From: Gallionella sp. UBA6045
GTDB lineage: Bacteria; Pseudomonadota; Gammaproteobacteria; Burkholderiales; Gallionellaceae
Assembly: GCA_002429165.1 (NCBI GenBank)
Contig: DIYV01000160.1
Span: 1 to 13,480, forward strand
Direction: 5' to 3'
DNA length: 13,480 nucleotides
Part shown: piece after piece, positions 1 to 8,645 of the stretch
Layout: each line of letters opens with the position of its first letter
Numbering within the stretch: the first letter of the stretch is position 1
Notes under the pieces: model-generated
Told to the model about the DNA's origin: nothing
The model's input: only the letters and a program-made list of their open reading frames with translations
The model's database searches: none
Program-made: the position numbers and the translations under genes

Positions 1-170
1 TCGAGCAGTATCAGGTCGGGAGGATTGGCGAATGCATATTCAAGCGCATGGGTGGAATCGCTGAACATCTTCAAAGAATAATCTTTGGATAATATCGATT
101 CCATTATCATCAGATTTTCAGGGGCATCATCTACAACCAATATCCTGGGATGATTTTTAGTCTCTTCCAT
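1..170 (-). CDS. single-domain response regulator, N-terminal fragment (runs off left edge)
   Basis: This is the first 56 codons and part of codon 57 of a CheY-like receiver protein, read leftwards off the window edge. The visible part begins MEETKNHPRILVVDDAPENL and shows the acidic pair D14-D15. It ends at PPDLILL followed by GA, the start of the expected phosphoacceptor Asp57 codon. The ATG is preceded by an AGGAG ribosome binding site. It aligns without gaps to the protein at 5079-5579, with 39 of 56 residues identical, so the two are paralogues. A receiver accepts phosphate from a histidine kinase or HPt domain; whether this one carries an output domain cannot be seen. It is divergent from the porin operon across about 300 bases. 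The family call is secure; the partner kinase is inferred. Confidence 0.9.
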   Translation of the reverse strand, partial: MEETKNHPRILVVDDAPENLMIMESILSKDYSLKMFSDSTHALEYAFANPPDLILL

Positions 171-471
171 TCTGTTCTCCTGAATTACGATCACACATGC
201 CCATCAAGTTACACCGTGACCAAGCTGAATATGCGGAATTAATTTGCGAGTAGCGTGTCATATAACCCGTCGGTCAGGATATAACACCATTTTGGATAAC
301 GCAATCCGGTTGTAACATCACTTCATTCTAATCGATTTCATTTCTTCGTGACCGTGCTTGATGAGGATAATATCCGGCAAATCCACTAGAATATCCATTA
401 TTGGGCTGGCAAACTTTCAAAATTGTTCTTAATGGACGGGAAATGATTTTTCTCTTCAGCAGAGGTGCACC
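171..471. other. divergent intergenic region between response regulator and porin operon
   Basis: About 300 AT-rich bases lie between two divergent genes, so promoters for both should be here. I see several short AT-rich stretches, for example around 255-300 and 365-400. No pair of -35/-10 boxes with good spacing stands out, and there is no sigma-54 match. An 85-codon reading frame overlapping the porin start has no family resemblance and is not called. Confidence 0.4.
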
Positions 472-1608
472 ATGGTTATCGGAAATTACTTCATTGCACT
501 ACTCGGCTTTTTTGTCTGCGTTGCCAATGCACAAGCAGCCGCGACTGATCAGCCCCAGGTCACATTTGGCGGATTCGGTTCGCTGGGCGTCAGCCACTGC
601 ACCATGGGTTCGGGGGATTATGTTGTGGACGGTGGCATTCCCAAAGGTCCGGGCCTGAGCGATAATTTGTCGACAGTAAACGACAGCCGGATTGCCGGAC
701 ATATGGCAGCCCAAATGTCGCCGGCAGTTTCGGTCGTGATGCAAATTGATGCGGAATATCACAGCGGGAACAGTTACGAGCCGGAGGTCGAGTTTGCCAA
801 TGTGAAATATGTTCTCACTCCCGATGTCTACACCCGGGTCGGGCGCATTGCATTGCCGACCTTTCTGGAATCCGAGAACCGGGATGTCGGCTATACCTAT
901 GCATGGATCCATCCACCAGTCGAGGTTTACCGCCAGGAACAAATCACACATAACGATGGTGTTGATGTCAATTACCGTTTGCAAACTGGCGCGGTGGGGC
1001 ATTCCATCAAGGCCATCTACGGCAGGACCACGATAGCAACGAATGATCCGCCGGCGCTCACCACCTTGTCGTCAAAACACCTGTGGGGAATTTTCGATAC
1101 GGCCGAATTCGGCCCGACCACCATCCACGCCGGCTACCAGGAACGCGATACCAATTCCGGATATATACTGACCGGCCTGGCCGGAACATGGGTGAAGGAA
1201 AGTGATCTGTCGTTCGGTGCGCAATATGACCCGGGCGACTGGTTCGCGATATCCGAGTGGATACAGCGCAAATCAACCTACAAGAACAACGCGATGTATG
1301 TCAGTGCCGGTTACCGCGTGAAAAAATTCACTCCCTATCTGACCTACGCGCTAAGCAGCCAGGGTTCTTTCCTTTCGGGTTTCCCCCCTCCATCGCCGGA
1401 CGGCATTCGGCTGGCAAACAGGGCGCAGAGTACGGCCAGCCTGGGTGTACGCTGGGATTTCAGGCGAGATACCGATTTAAAAATTCAACTCGATCAGGTA
1501 AAACTCAGCGACAACTCAAATGGCTTCCTGGCAAACGTGCCGGCCAACGTCAGCCTGTATGGATCGAAGTTTTATGTGGTTTCTGCAGTAGTTGATTTCA
1601 TATTCTAG
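472..1608 (+). CDS. porin-like outer membrane beta-barrel protein
   Basis: The 378-residue product begins with a signal peptide: a hydrophobic stretch at about residues 5-18, then ANAQAAA, with cleavage likely near residue 20-22. The mature protein opens with QVTFGGFGSLGVS, a typical first porin strand. It continues with alternating polar and hydrophobic segments rich in Tyr and Gly, and ends in VDFIF. The C-terminal Phe is the known signal for BAM-mediated barrel insertion. Length fits a 16-strand porin-like barrel. The ATG has a modest AGAGG site upstream. It is the first gene of a tight operon with an exported phosphate-binding-like protein (5-base gap) and a hybrid kinase, so it probably admits the solute sensed by that pathway. 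Substrate is unknown, and assignment to a specific porin family is tentative. Confidence 0.8.
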   Translation: MVIGNYFIALLGFFVCVANAQAAATDQPQVTFGGFGSLGVSHCTMGSGDYVVDGGIPKGPGLSDNLSTVNDSRIAGHMAAQMSPAVSVVMQIDAEYHSGNSYEPEVEFANVKYVLTPDVYTRVGRIALPTFLESENRDVGYTYAWIHPPVEVYRQEQITHNDGVDVNYRLQTGAVGHSIKAIYGRTTIATNDPPALTTLSSKHLWGIFDTAEFGPTTIHAGYQERDTNSGYILTGLAGTWVKESDLSFGAQYDPGDWFAISEWIQRKSTYKNNAMYVSAGYRVKKFTPYLTYALSSQGSFLSGFPPPSPDGIRLANRAQSTASLGVRWDFRRDTDLKIQLDQVKLSDNSNGFLANVPANVSLYGSKFYVVSAVVDFIF

Positions 1609-1613
1609 GCGCG

Positions 1614-2057
1614 ATGGTTAATTTGAAACTACCGGAAATCATCCGCAATTACCTGGCACTTCCCCTGCTTCTGGCAATGGTTGCCACGGGCGCGCATGCA
1701 GAGGTGGTAGTCATCGTATCTGCCAATAACCACGTAACCAGCCTGACGGCTGAACAGACCGCAAGAATTTTCCTCGGCAAAACCACCAGCTTTCCGGATG
1801 GCGGCCAAGCCTTGCCTATCGACCAGATTGAAGGCAACGCGATCAGGGATGAGTTTTACACCAAGGTAGTACACAAGAGTGCTACGCAACTCTCCGCATA
1901 CTGGGCAAAAGTCATATTCACCGGCGATGGCCGGCCACCGGTAGAACTGGAAAGCAACGTGGCTGTCAGAAGGGCCGTCGCGAAAGACAGGAATACCATC
2001 GGCTATATCGATAAACGATATGCAAACAGGAGTGTCAGGGTCATTCTGGAACCCTAA
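1614..2057 (+). CDS. exported PstS-like (phosphate ABC transporter substrate-binding-like) small protein
   Basis: This 147-residue protein has a clear signal peptide (hydrophobic core about residues 13-25, cleavage after AHA at residue 29). The mature part begins [10 protein letters not shown] and contains [13 protein letters not shown] near residue 44 and NTIGYID near residue 127. These resemble short stand-alone PstS-like domains in the phosphate-binding-protein superfamily, which are about half the size of a full PstS. Such short forms are usually found next to sensors or outer membrane proteins rather than ABC permeases. No permease or ATPase is nearby here. It starts 5 bases after the porin stop and ends 4 bases before the kinase start. 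A role as periplasmic ligand-binding partner of the kinase is inferred from this position. The bound ligand may not be phosphate. Confidence 0.75.
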   Translation: MVNLKLPEIIRNYLALPLLLAMVATGAHAEVVVIVSANNHVTSLTAEQTARIFLGKTTSFPDGGQALPIDQIEGNAIRDEFYTKVVHKSATQLSAYWAKVIFTGDGRPPVELESNVAVRRAVAKDRNTIGYIDKRYANRSVRVILEP

Positions 2058-2061
2058 CAAT

Positions 2062-4815
2062 ATGACTGAACTGACAAAAAAATTATCCGGTTTTTCCCTG
2101 CACTGGAAACTGTTGCTGGTGCCGGTGATCGCGACGCTGAGTTTTGCCGCCTATCTGGCCTACTCTTCCCAGGTGATGTCGGAAGGTGATGATGTCCTCA
2201 AGGAACTGCGCGATATCGATTACCCGATACTCGATGAGGCCGAGAAAAACCTGAACGCATACATGAGCGTCGTGGATGCGCTAAACACGGCAGCAGCTAC
2301 CGGTGAGGCGGATTTTCTGGATATCGCCAGTGGCAAGTCGTCTGAAATACAGAGCCGTTATCAAACATTGAAAAAGCTGGATACCGCGCACAACAGCCAG
2401 CTTGCAAAGCTGGAATTCGACTTCAATACCTACTATGACCTGGCGCTGAATGTAGCCCGACGGATGACGACAAAAAGGGATATGCCCAGCGCGCAGCAGA
2501 TATTGAAGATGAGGACTTTGCGTGATGACTATTTGTCCGAGGCAAATGCATACAAGACCAATACCGAACGGGAGTACCACAGGGATGTGGCCGGCGCGAT
2601 AGAAAGATCAGAACACGCGCAGAAGTGGGGTGCGGGAATCGGTTCATTCATGCTGCTGGTCATTGCGGCGCTGACCTTGTGGGTTACACGCGGTATTTTG
2701 GCATTGGAAAGACATGTGGCAGAGCGGAACAAGATGCTGGTTTCAGTCAACAATGAACTCGAACATGAAATCCATAAGCTGAGAGCAGCCGAGGAAGCCA
2801 AGAGGCAAGCGGAAGTGGCCAAGAGTGAAGCAGAAACAGCCAACCAGATCAAGGATGAATTCCTGGCAAATATGAGCCATGAAATCCGCACCCCGATGAA
2901 CGCAATCATTGGTTTGAGCCATCTTTGTCTGCAGACCGCGATGTCGGCAAAACAGCAGGATTACCTGAAGAAGATCAACGGTTCGGCAAAATCGCTGCTG
3001 AGGATACTGAATGACATTCTCGATGTGTCGAAAATCGAGGCGGGGAAAATGGAGATTGAAAAAACCACATTCGAACTGGAAGATGTGATGGGCAATGTGG
3101 CCACCATCCTGGGTAACCGGGCCCACGAGAAAAAACTTGAATTCCTGTTGCAAACCACACCGGACGTACCCCAGTTGCTGATCGGCGACCCGCTGCGGCT
3201 CAGCCAGGTGCTGATCAATCTGGCCGGCAATGCGGTCAAATTCACCGATCACGGCGAGGTGATCGTTCGTGTCGCCCGGGCGCGCGAGACGAACGATGAG
3301 GTTGTGCTGCGTTTCAGCGTGATCGACACGGGAATCGGCATGACGCAGCAGGAGATCGACAAATTGTTTCAGCCGTTTACCCAGGCTGATTCCAGCACCA
3401 CCCGCAAATTTGGCGGAACCGGCCTGGGCCTGACGATCAGCAAGCGCCTTGTCGAAATGATGGGTGGCAGGATATGGGTCGAAAGCAACCCCGGGTTCGG
3501 ATCGAGGTTCATTTTTGTCGCACGCTTTAAAAAACCGGCAAAGCAATTGAATCAGAGTCTGACAGCAATAGACGACTTGCGGGGGCTGCGAGTGCTGGCT
3601 GTGGATCAAAGCGAGAACAGCCTGCAAATCCTGAAGGGCTACCTGGAATCATTCGCTCTCGATGTAAAGATAGCCGACAACAGCCGGGATGCCCTGAACC
3701 TGGTAAGGAGGGCGAATGAAGAAAAGAAACCTTTTGGTCTGGTCGTCATAAATTGCAAGCTCCCGGAGATGGATGGCATAGAATTGGCACGGCAACTGCA
3801 AGAAATCACGTTTCTAAGTTTCAGGCCCAAAGTTTTGATGATCACTTCCAGCGACCAGGATGAATTGATGCTGCAGATGGATAGCCAGACAGTAGATGGC
3901 ATATTGGCAAAGCCATTTCAGCAAAGTAAATTGCTTGATGCTGTCAGCAAGGTTTCCGGCCGGAGTGTTTTGTCATCAGGCAGGTTCAAAATAATCAGTC
4001 AACAGTTGAATCCGGAACTCATTTCTCACATACACGGTTCACGCCTGCTGCTGGTGGAGGACAACGAAATAAACCGGCAGGTTGCACAGGAGATGCTTGA
4101 AGGATTCGGCCTCGATGTAACGACCGCAGAGAACGGAGAGGAAGCCATCGCACTGTTGGAAGCAGAAGAATTCGATGGCGTACTGATGGATATGCAGATG
4201 CCGGTGATGGATGGTGTCACTGCCACCAGAATAATACGGAAAAACCCGAAATTTTCCGGATTGCCTATCATCGCCCTGACTGCCAATGTGATGGTCAGCG
4301 AACAAAATGAATTTCTGGAGGCCGGAATTACCGATTACATAGCCAAACCGATCGATCCGGACCGTATGGTGACAACACTCGCAAAATGGGTGCGTCCGAC
4401 AAGGACCCGGGTGAGCACCCCGGTCGGGCAAACGGTGCAGGAATCCGGATCCGAACCGCTCCCGGATTTGCCGGGTGTCAACGTGGCAGAAAGTGTTCGC
4501 CGGATGGGAGGAAACACAGCCCTTTATTGCGCGCTGCTCGACAAATTCCGGGTTAAGGAGCGCAACATAGTCACCACTATCAGGGAAACGCTGGCGGCAG
4601 ACGACCAGAAAACTGCAGAAAGGCTGGCGCACACTCTGAGAGGAATCGCGGGCACGCTCGGCGCGAAAAGTCTTCAGGACCTGGCTGCATCGTTGGAAAA
4701 CTGCATTCATAAAGCTGAACTCGGTGAAGTCGATTCATTGCTTGCACGGATAGACCAGGAGCTTGCCACATTTATCGCCGGCATTGATCGGGCGCTTGAG
4801 GCACGCCAGGTTTGA
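2062..4815 (+). CDS. membrane hybrid sensor histidine kinase (HisKA-HATPase-REC-REC-HPt)
   Basis: A 917-residue BarA/ArcB-style hybrid kinase. Membrane segments lie at about residues 15-33 and 191-209, enclosing a periplasmic helical sensor of about 155 residues. A coiled coil (about 215-262) leads to HisKA with H273 in the [11 protein letters not shown] motif. The ATPase domain shows the N box (N386/N390), DTGIG at 422-426 and GGTGLGL at 451-457. A first receiver (about 508-630) is degenerate: the acidic pair reads D515-Q516 and the phosphoacceptor position is Asn564. A second receiver (about 660-777) is complete, with E666/D667, D710, T740 and K762. HPt follows, with H857 in [14 protein letters not shown] start at 2020 would overlap the previous gene; 2062 leaves a 4-base gap and is preferred, although its ribosome site is weak. 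Third gene of the operon. The signal sensed is unknown. Confidence 0.93.
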   Translation: MTELTKKLSGFSLHWKLLLVPVIATLSFAAYLAYSSQVMSEGDDVLKELRDIDYPILDEAEKNLNAYMSVVDALNTAAATGEADFLDIASGKSSEIQSRYQTLKKLDTAHNSQLAKLEFDFNTYYDLALNVARRMTTKRDMPSAQQILKMRTLRDDYLSEANAYKTNTEREYHRDVAGAIERSEHAQKWGAGIGSFMLLVIAALTLWVTRGILALERHVAERNKMLVSVNNELEHEIHKLRAAEEAKRQAEVAKSEAETANQIKDEFLANMSHEIRTPMNAIIGLSHLCLQTAMSAKQQDYLKKINGSAKSLLRILNDILDVSKIEAGKMEIEKTTFELEDVMGNVATILGNRAHEKKLEFLLQTTPDVPQLLIGDPLRLSQVLINLAGNAVKFTDHGEVIVRVARARETNDEVVLRFSVIDTGIGMTQQEIDKLFQPFTQADSSTTRKFGGTGLGLTISKRLVEMMGGRIWVESNPGFGSRFIFVARFKKPAKQLNQSLTAIDDLRGLRVLAVDQSENSLQILKGYLESFALDVKIADNSRDALNLVRRANEEKKPFGLVVINCKLPEMDGIELARQLQEITFLSFRPKVLMITSSDQDELMLQMDSQTVDGILAKPFQQSKLLDAVSKVSGRSVLSSGRFKIISQQLNPELISHIHGSRLLLVEDNEINRQVAQEMLEGFGLDVTTAENGEEAIALLEAEEFDGVLMDMQMPVMDGVTATRIIRKNPKFSGLPIIALTANVMVSEQNEFLEAGITDYIAKPIDPDRMVTTLAKWVRPTRTRVSTPVGQTVQESGSEPLPDLPGVNVAESVRRMGGNTALYCALLDKFRVKERNIVTTIRETLAADDQKTAERLAHTLRGIAGTLGAKSLQDLAASLENCIHKAELGEVDSLLARIDQELATFIAGIDRALEARQV

Positions 4816-5078
4816 GTTTCCCGCAGACTGATCCATTCATTTCAACCATAACCTGTAAAAATCTTATGCTCGACATGTTTGGAGTATTTCAACACAAGCC
4901 GAAGGACAGTCGTGAGGAATGGCATAGGGCAGAAACAGATATTGGTGCACAGCTGGAATGTTTCCAACCGGTCCAACATGGCGTTTGGCAACTTGGGTGA
5001 TTTTATAATTGGACAGGCAGATATGGATCGTTGCCTTTGTCAGTCGATTTGATTAGTGCGCAAAATTAAGGAGGAAAA
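4816..5078. other. intergenic region between hybrid kinase and response regulator
   Basis: 263 bases separate the kinase stop from the response regulator start. A 62-codon frame at 4812-5000 lacks a ribosome site and any recognisable motif, so it is not called. TATAAT at 5004-5009 could be a -10 box, but the nearest -35-like hexamer (TTGGCA, 4985-4990) is only 13 bases away, so the promoter is unproven. The gap suggests the regulator has its own promoter. Confidence 0.35.
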
Positions 5079-5579
5079 ATGGAACAGTCTGCTGTACGGC
5101 CAACGATTTTGGTGGTGGATGATGCCCCCGAAATTCTGATGATAGTGGAGTCGGTTTTGGAGAAACATTATTCGTTGAAACTGTTCGACGATTCGGAAAA
5201 AGCGCTGGACTATGCATTTGCAACTCCTCCCGATCTGATACTGCTCGATATCATGATGCCCAATATCGACGGTCTGGAAGCCTGTCGTCGCCTGAAAGCC
5301 AATCCGAAACTTGCGGATGTTCCGGTCATCTTCATCTCTGCAAAAAATGAAGACGAATACGAAGAGTATGGATTCTCGGTTGGCGCATCAGACTTTATAC
5401 ACAAACCCATTAATGCGCCGATATTGCTTGCACGCGTCAATACCCATCTCAAGATCAAGCTGGTGATGGATTATCTCAGGAATGAAAATGAACGTTTGCA
5501 GGACAGCAAAAAGCCGTCATCTTCCGAACTGGTAAAAGTGCTCAAGGTGCTTTGGGACAATCCGTTCATCAAATTCTGA
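5079..5579 (+). CDS. single-domain (CheY-like) response regulator
   Basis: This 166-residue protein is one receiver domain (about residues 8-128) plus a short tail. The active-site set is complete: acidic pair D14-D15, phosphoacceptor D57 in LILLDIMMP, Ser87 in the switch position, and K109 in HKP. After the receiver comes a helix (YLRNENERLQDSK, probably coiled coil) and a tail ending DNPFIKF. There is no DNA-binding, GGDEF or other output domain. An AAGGAGG ribosome site precedes the ATG. It lies downstream of a hybrid kinase with a terminal HPt, so it is a natural phosphate acceptor for that HPt; this is inferred from position. It is paralogous to the regulator cut by the left window edge. 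It probably acts by protein-protein contact or as a phosphate sink. Confidence 0.93.
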   Translation: MEQSAVRPTILVVDDAPEILMIVESVLEKHYSLKLFDDSEKALDYAFATPPDLILLDIMMPNIDGLEACRRLKANPKLADVPVIFISAKNEDEYEEYGFSVGASDFIHKPINAPILLARVNTHLKIKLVMDYLRNENERLQDSKKPSSSELVKVLKVLWDNPFIKF

Positions 5580-5584
5580 CGGTT

Positions 5585-5605
5585 ACCCTGGTCTGTCAAC
5601 AGGGT
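5585..5605. terminator. possible bidirectional terminator hairpin
   Basis: ACCCTG (5585-5590) and CAGGGT (5600-5605) form a perfect 6-bp stem with a 9-base loop. It lies in the 42-base gap between two convergent genes, where a shared terminator is expected. There is no good T-run on either side, so intrinsic termination is uncertain. Confidence 0.35.
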
Positions 5606-5621
5606 GGTGTGACGTGCGGCG

Positions 5622-6170
5622 TCAAAACCAGATTTCCGGATAGCGTCTCGATGCCGGAATGTTGTTGACCAGCAATGCCACCACCAGCAGGATCAGCGGG
5701 CCTGCAGTGGCGGGCATCAGCACATACCAGAATCCCAGACTGTGAACCTTTGCAGAACCGATCACCGCGATCAGCGCCGTGGCACCGCCGGGCGGGTGCA
5801 GTGTCCGGGTGGCATGCATCAGGGCAATCGCGGTCGATACGGCCACGGCTTCCGCGAGCCAGGGATACTGGTGGAGCAGCTTCCAGCAGGTAACACCGAC
5901 GATCGCGGAGAGAATATGTCCGCCCATCAGGTTGCGCGGCTGGGCCAACGGACTGCGCACCGCGCCATAGACCAGTACCGCGCTGGCACCCAACGAACCC
6001 AGCATCAGAGTCAGGTCGGTGCCTTCGAAAAAGAAATGGTTCAACCATGCAACCGCCGCAATGCCCAGGAATGCACCGATCCAGGACCACATGATTTCGG
6101 TGCCGCTGACCCGCGGCGGACTGCCGCGTGTGGTTCCGCGCATCTTGTGAAAATATTCGGGGATTTTCAA
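5622..6170 (-). CDS. HPP family integral membrane protein
   Basis: This 182-residue protein carries the family signature TLHPPGGATAL at about residues 123-133. About four hydrophobic segments are visible: roughly 28-47, 55-71, 84-98 with 105-121, and 145-169. The N-terminal stretch SPPRVSGTEIMWSWIGAFLG is typical of bacterial HPP proteins. Some HPP proteins are linked to nitrite transport in plastids and cyanobacteria; the bacterial substrate here is not known. The chosen start is TTG (6168-6170), which overlaps the TGA stop of the CBS-domain gene upstream as TTGA, giving tight translational coupling. ATG codons at residues 10 and 27 are alternatives. In some bacteria HPP and CBS domains are fused in one protein, which supports a joint function for this pair. 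Confidence 0.88.
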   Translation of the reverse strand: MKIPEYFHKMRGTTRGSPPRVSGTEIMWSWIGAFLGIAAVAWLNHFFFEGTDLTLMLGSLGASAVLVYGAVRSPLAQPRNLMGGHILSAIVGVTCWKLLHQYPWLAEAVAVSTAIALMHATRTLHPPGGATALIAVIGSAKVHSLGFWYVLMPATAGPLILLVVALLVNNIPASRRYPEIWF

Positions 6171-6796
6171 AGCAGGTTTTCCAGGTGATAGGCGCCTAAG
6201 AAATCCTTGCGCAACAGCAAGCCGAGCAGTCGGCCATCGCTATCCACGACAGGCAAGCTGCGACCGTCATGTTGGTGGAAAGCAGCGATAGTTTCCGCGA
6301 ATCCGGCATCCTTGCCCACCGTTATGGCGGGGGTGGTCATCGCCTTGCTCACCGGCGTCTCATGGCAACGGTGCTTGAGTTCGAACGCCTCGTCCAGCAT
6401 GCTCAGCAGCAATTGCAGAAAGGTATCGACATTAAGACGTCGGAGAAAATCGTTTTCGGTGAGTATCCCTATCACACAGCCGCCCGCATCCACTACAGGA
6501 AGCGCCTTGTAGCCTGATCTGACCAGCGCTTGCGCCGCTTCGTCGAGAAACATGTCGGGACGCAGCGGTTCAATCCCGACCCGCATCAGGCTTCCCGCGC
6601 TGAAATTGCCGAACAGGCGGCCTACCGCATGGCGATGTGCCAGGTGGTAGATGGTGCGAAAGTCTTCGGTCGAGATGTCGATGTAGCCGGGAATGTGCTG
6701 CATCGCATCGATGATATCCCCATCCGTCAGTTCCATCTCCGGGACTTCATTATCGACAGAATCCGTGTCGGTATTTTTGTTCGGCGTGTCTTGCAT
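6167..6796 (-). CDS. CBS-pair domain protein, partner of HPP protein
   Basis: With the start used here the product is 209 residues. An acidic, unstructured N-terminus precedes a short helical region (GDIIDAMQHIPGYIDIS and following). Two CBS motifs then follow: the first has ALPVVDAGGCVIGILTENDFL, and the second has SKAMTTPAITV then SLPVVDSDGRLLGLLLRKDFL. CBS pairs bind adenine nucleotides and gate transporters or enzymes. It overlaps the HPP membrane gene by three bases, so a cytoplasmic regulatory subunit for that protein is the likely role. In-frame ATGs at 6835 and 6814 would add 13 or 6 residues. None of the starts has a clear ribosome site, so the N-terminus is uncertain. Confidence 0.85.
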   Translation of the reverse strand: MQDTPNKNTDTDSVDNEVPEMELTDGDIIDAMQHIPGYIDISTEDFRTIYHLAHRHAVGRLFGNFSAGSLMRVGIEPLRPDMFLDEAAQALVRSGYKALPVVDAGGCVIGILTENDFLRRLNVDTFLQLLLSMLDEAFELKHRCHETPVSKAMTTPAITVGKDAGFAETIAAFHQHDGRSLPVVDSDGRLLGLLLRKDFLGAYHLENLL

Positions 6797-6876
6797 GGCG
6801 GAAAAATTAACCATAAAAATGTATGATGAATACATATATTAACGGATTAGAGCATTGGTGCACAACCTGGATTGAT

Positions 6877-6926
6877 CGTGCCTCGCGATTCCGGCACGGC
6901 AATCCATGTAGTCCGGCACCAGCCGG
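6877..6926 (-). other. two small hairpins downstream of malate:quinone oxidoreductase
   Basis: CGTGCC (6877-6882) pairs with GGCACG (6893-6898) over a 10-base loop. CCGGC (6913-6917) pairs with GCCGG (6922-6926) over a 4-base loop. Both sit in the 112-150 base gap after the mqo stop. They could slow or end transcription from that gene, but neither is followed by a T-run. Confidence 0.3.
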
Positions 6927-6947
6927 TTGTGGGAACATCAATCCCGA

Positions 6948-8465
6948 TTACTTCCTTGCCGCGCTGCCGGTTTTACCCTCCCTGTGCTCCAGTCCCAGGG
7001 TGGCGAGCGTTCTTTCGCGCACGGCATGCAGCAAGGCCTCGTTCTCGTCCAGCGATTCACCGTAGGAGGGGATCATCTGTTTCAGTTTGCGCTGCCAGTC
7101 GGCGCTTTTTACCCGCGACTTGAAGCATCGCTCGATCACTTCTATCATCGCCTGCACCGAAGTCGACGCACCCGGAGATGCGCCCAGCAGTGATGCGAGT
7201 GTGCCGTCCTTCGCGGTAACGATCTCGGTGCCGAATTCCAGCCTGCCGCCATTGGTGTCGCAGCCTTTGATGATCTGCACGCGCAGTCCGGCCGAAGCCA
7301 GTTCCCAATCTTTTTCTTTTGCATCGGCATAGAACTCCTGCAAACTGGCCACGCGGTTCTTGTGCGATCTGAACGCCTCGGAAACCAGATAACGGGTCAA
7401 TTCAAGGTTGTCCCGTGCCACCGAGAGCATGGACTTGAGGTTGTTCGATTTGATCGAGGTAAACAGATCCAGCACCGAGCCTCCTTTCAGAAATTTGGTG
7501 GTGATGCTGGCGAACGGCCCGAACAGCAAACCCGGTTGTCCGTCGATGATGCGCGCGTCCAGATGCGGCACCGACATCGGTGGTGCACCCGTCGGCGCCT
7601 TGCCGTAAACCTTGCTGGTATGGCGCTTCACCACGTCCGGATTTTTGCAGATCAGCCATTGCCCGCTCACCGGGAATCCGCCATAACCCCGGCCTTCGGG
7701 AATGCCTGATTTCTGCAGCAGCGGCAGCGCCCCGCCGCCCGCGCCGAGAAATACGAAACCGGCGTCGATGGTCTTGCTGTGGCCGGTATGGTTATCTTTG
7801 ACCCGCACATGCCAGCGGCCATCCTGGTATTGTTTCAGGCCGGTGATGGTGTGGCCAAGTCGGAGATCAAAGGTGGGATGACTGGTCATCGCCTTGACCA
7901 GCTTGCGTGTCAAAACCCCGAAATCGACATCAGTTCCGTGCTTGACCTGCGTGCCTGCAACAGCCTGCTTCGGGTTGCGATGCTCCATCACCAGCGGCAT
8001 CCAATGACGCAATACCGCGTGATCTTCGCTGTACTCCATTTCCTCGAACAAATGATGGCTGCGCAAGGCTTCATAGCGTTTGCGCAGAAAAGCCACATTT
8101 TGCTCGCCCCAGACAAAACTCTGGTGATAGATCGGATTGATGAATTTTTCGGGTGCGGGCAACTCGCCATTCTCGACCAGATAGGACCAGAATTGCAGCG
8201 ACACTTCATACGCCGCATTGATGGCAAGCGCACGTTCGATCTCGACGCTTCCGTCCGGTCGTTGCGGGGTGTAATTCAGCTCGCAATATCCGGCATGACC
8301 CGTACCCGCATTATTCAGTCCGTGCGAACTTTCGTGGGCCACCTTGCTCAGACGCTCGACCATCATGATCTTCAATGAAGGGTCCAGTTGAGCCAATAAT
8401 TTTCCCAGCGTGGCGCTCATCACACCCGCACCCACCAGCAATACATCCACTTTCTTAAGCGACAT
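6948..8465 (-). CDS. mqo: malate:quinone oxidoreductase
   Basis: The enzyme oxidises L-malate to oxaloacetate and passes electrons to the quinone pool. It is a peripheral FAD enzyme at the inner face of the cytoplasmic membrane and an alternative to NAD-dependent malate dehydrogenase. The 505-residue product matches the usual family length of about 490-550. It opens with the FAD-binding motif VDVLLVGAGVMSATLGKLL (glycines at 12 and 14) and Glu37 at the end of the second strand. Then come the family-typical stretches SSHGLNNAGTGHAGYCELNYTP, HGTDVDFGVLTRKL and FLGAGGGALPLLQKSGIPE. Near the C-terminus lies LGASPGASTSVQAMIEVIE. The ATG has only a weak GGGAA site upstream. It is flanked by the CBS gene and an MFS gene in the same direction, with gaps over 100 bases, so it may be transcribed alone. 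Confidence 0.96.
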   Translation of the reverse strand: MSLKKVDVLLVGAGVMSATLGKLLAQLDPSLKIMMVERLSKVAHESSHGLNNAGTGHAGYCELNYTPQRPDGSVEIERALAINAAYEVSLQFWSYLVENGELPAPEKFINPIYHQSFVWGEQNVAFLRKRYEALRSHHLFEEMEYSEDHAVLRHWMPLVMEHRNPKQAVAGTQVKHGTDVDFGVLTRKLVKAMTSHPTFDLRLGHTITGLKQYQDGRWHVRVKDNHTGHSKTIDAGFVFLGAGGGALPLLQKSGIPEGRGYGGFPVSGQWLICKNPDVVKRHTSKVYGKAPTGAPPMSVPHLDARIIDGQPGLLFGPFASITTKFLKGGSVLDLFTSIKSNNLKSMLSVARDNLELTRYLVSEAFRSHKNRVASLQEFYADAKEKDWELASAGLRVQIIKGCDTNGGRLEFGTEIVTAKDGTLASLLGASPGASTSVQAMIEVIERCFKSRVKSADWQRKLKQMIPSYGESLDENEALLHAVRERTLATLGLEHREGKTGSAARK

Positions 8466-8645
8466 GACAGACCATTTCCCGATTAATACTGCAAACTGTT
8501 AAATATAACCCATCGGCATTTCCAAAAATTCTTATTTGTCATTCCGGCCTTTCGGCAGGCATGTTCCACTCATATACAGACAATATTGCGGGCAAGAAAT
8601 CCCGGTGACCCGGCGCTGGCTCGCTGCGCTTTCTGTCGCGATCGG
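8466..8645. other. mqo upstream region
   Basis: 180 bases lie between the MFS stop and the mqo start, both on the minus strand. The part nearest mqo is AT-rich (8490-8535) and is the likely promoter. No consensus promoter with correct spacing was found, and no strong hairpin for ending MFS transcription is visible. Confidence 0.35.

Noticed and set aside
414..432. TGGCAAACTTTCAAAATTG as a sigma-54 site for the porin operon
   Set aside because: TTGC is absent at the -12 position and the GG-to-GC spacing is wrong.
401..658. 85-codon plus-strand reading frame overlapping the porin start
   Set aside because: It is out of frame with the porin, has no ribosome site, and its translation shows no family features.
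2020..2061. Upstream start for the hybrid kinase
   Set aside because: It would overlap the preceding gene by 38 bases and add a non-conserved 14-residue piece; ATG 2062 fits operon spacing better.
2743..3627. 294-codon minus-strand frame inside the kinase gene
   Set aside because: Shadow of the kinase coding strand; the kinase motifs on the plus strand are unambiguous.
4812..5000. 62-codon frame after the kinase
   Set aside because: No ribosome site, no recognisable motif, and unusual composition for a real protein.
4985..5009. TTGGCA and TATAAT as a promoter for the response regulator
   Set aside because: The 13-base spacing is too short for sigma-70.
6890..6919. TCCGGCAC repeated twice (also at 10385) as a dispersed repeat family
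   Set aside because: Eight bases in a moderately GC-rich sequence is too short to claim.
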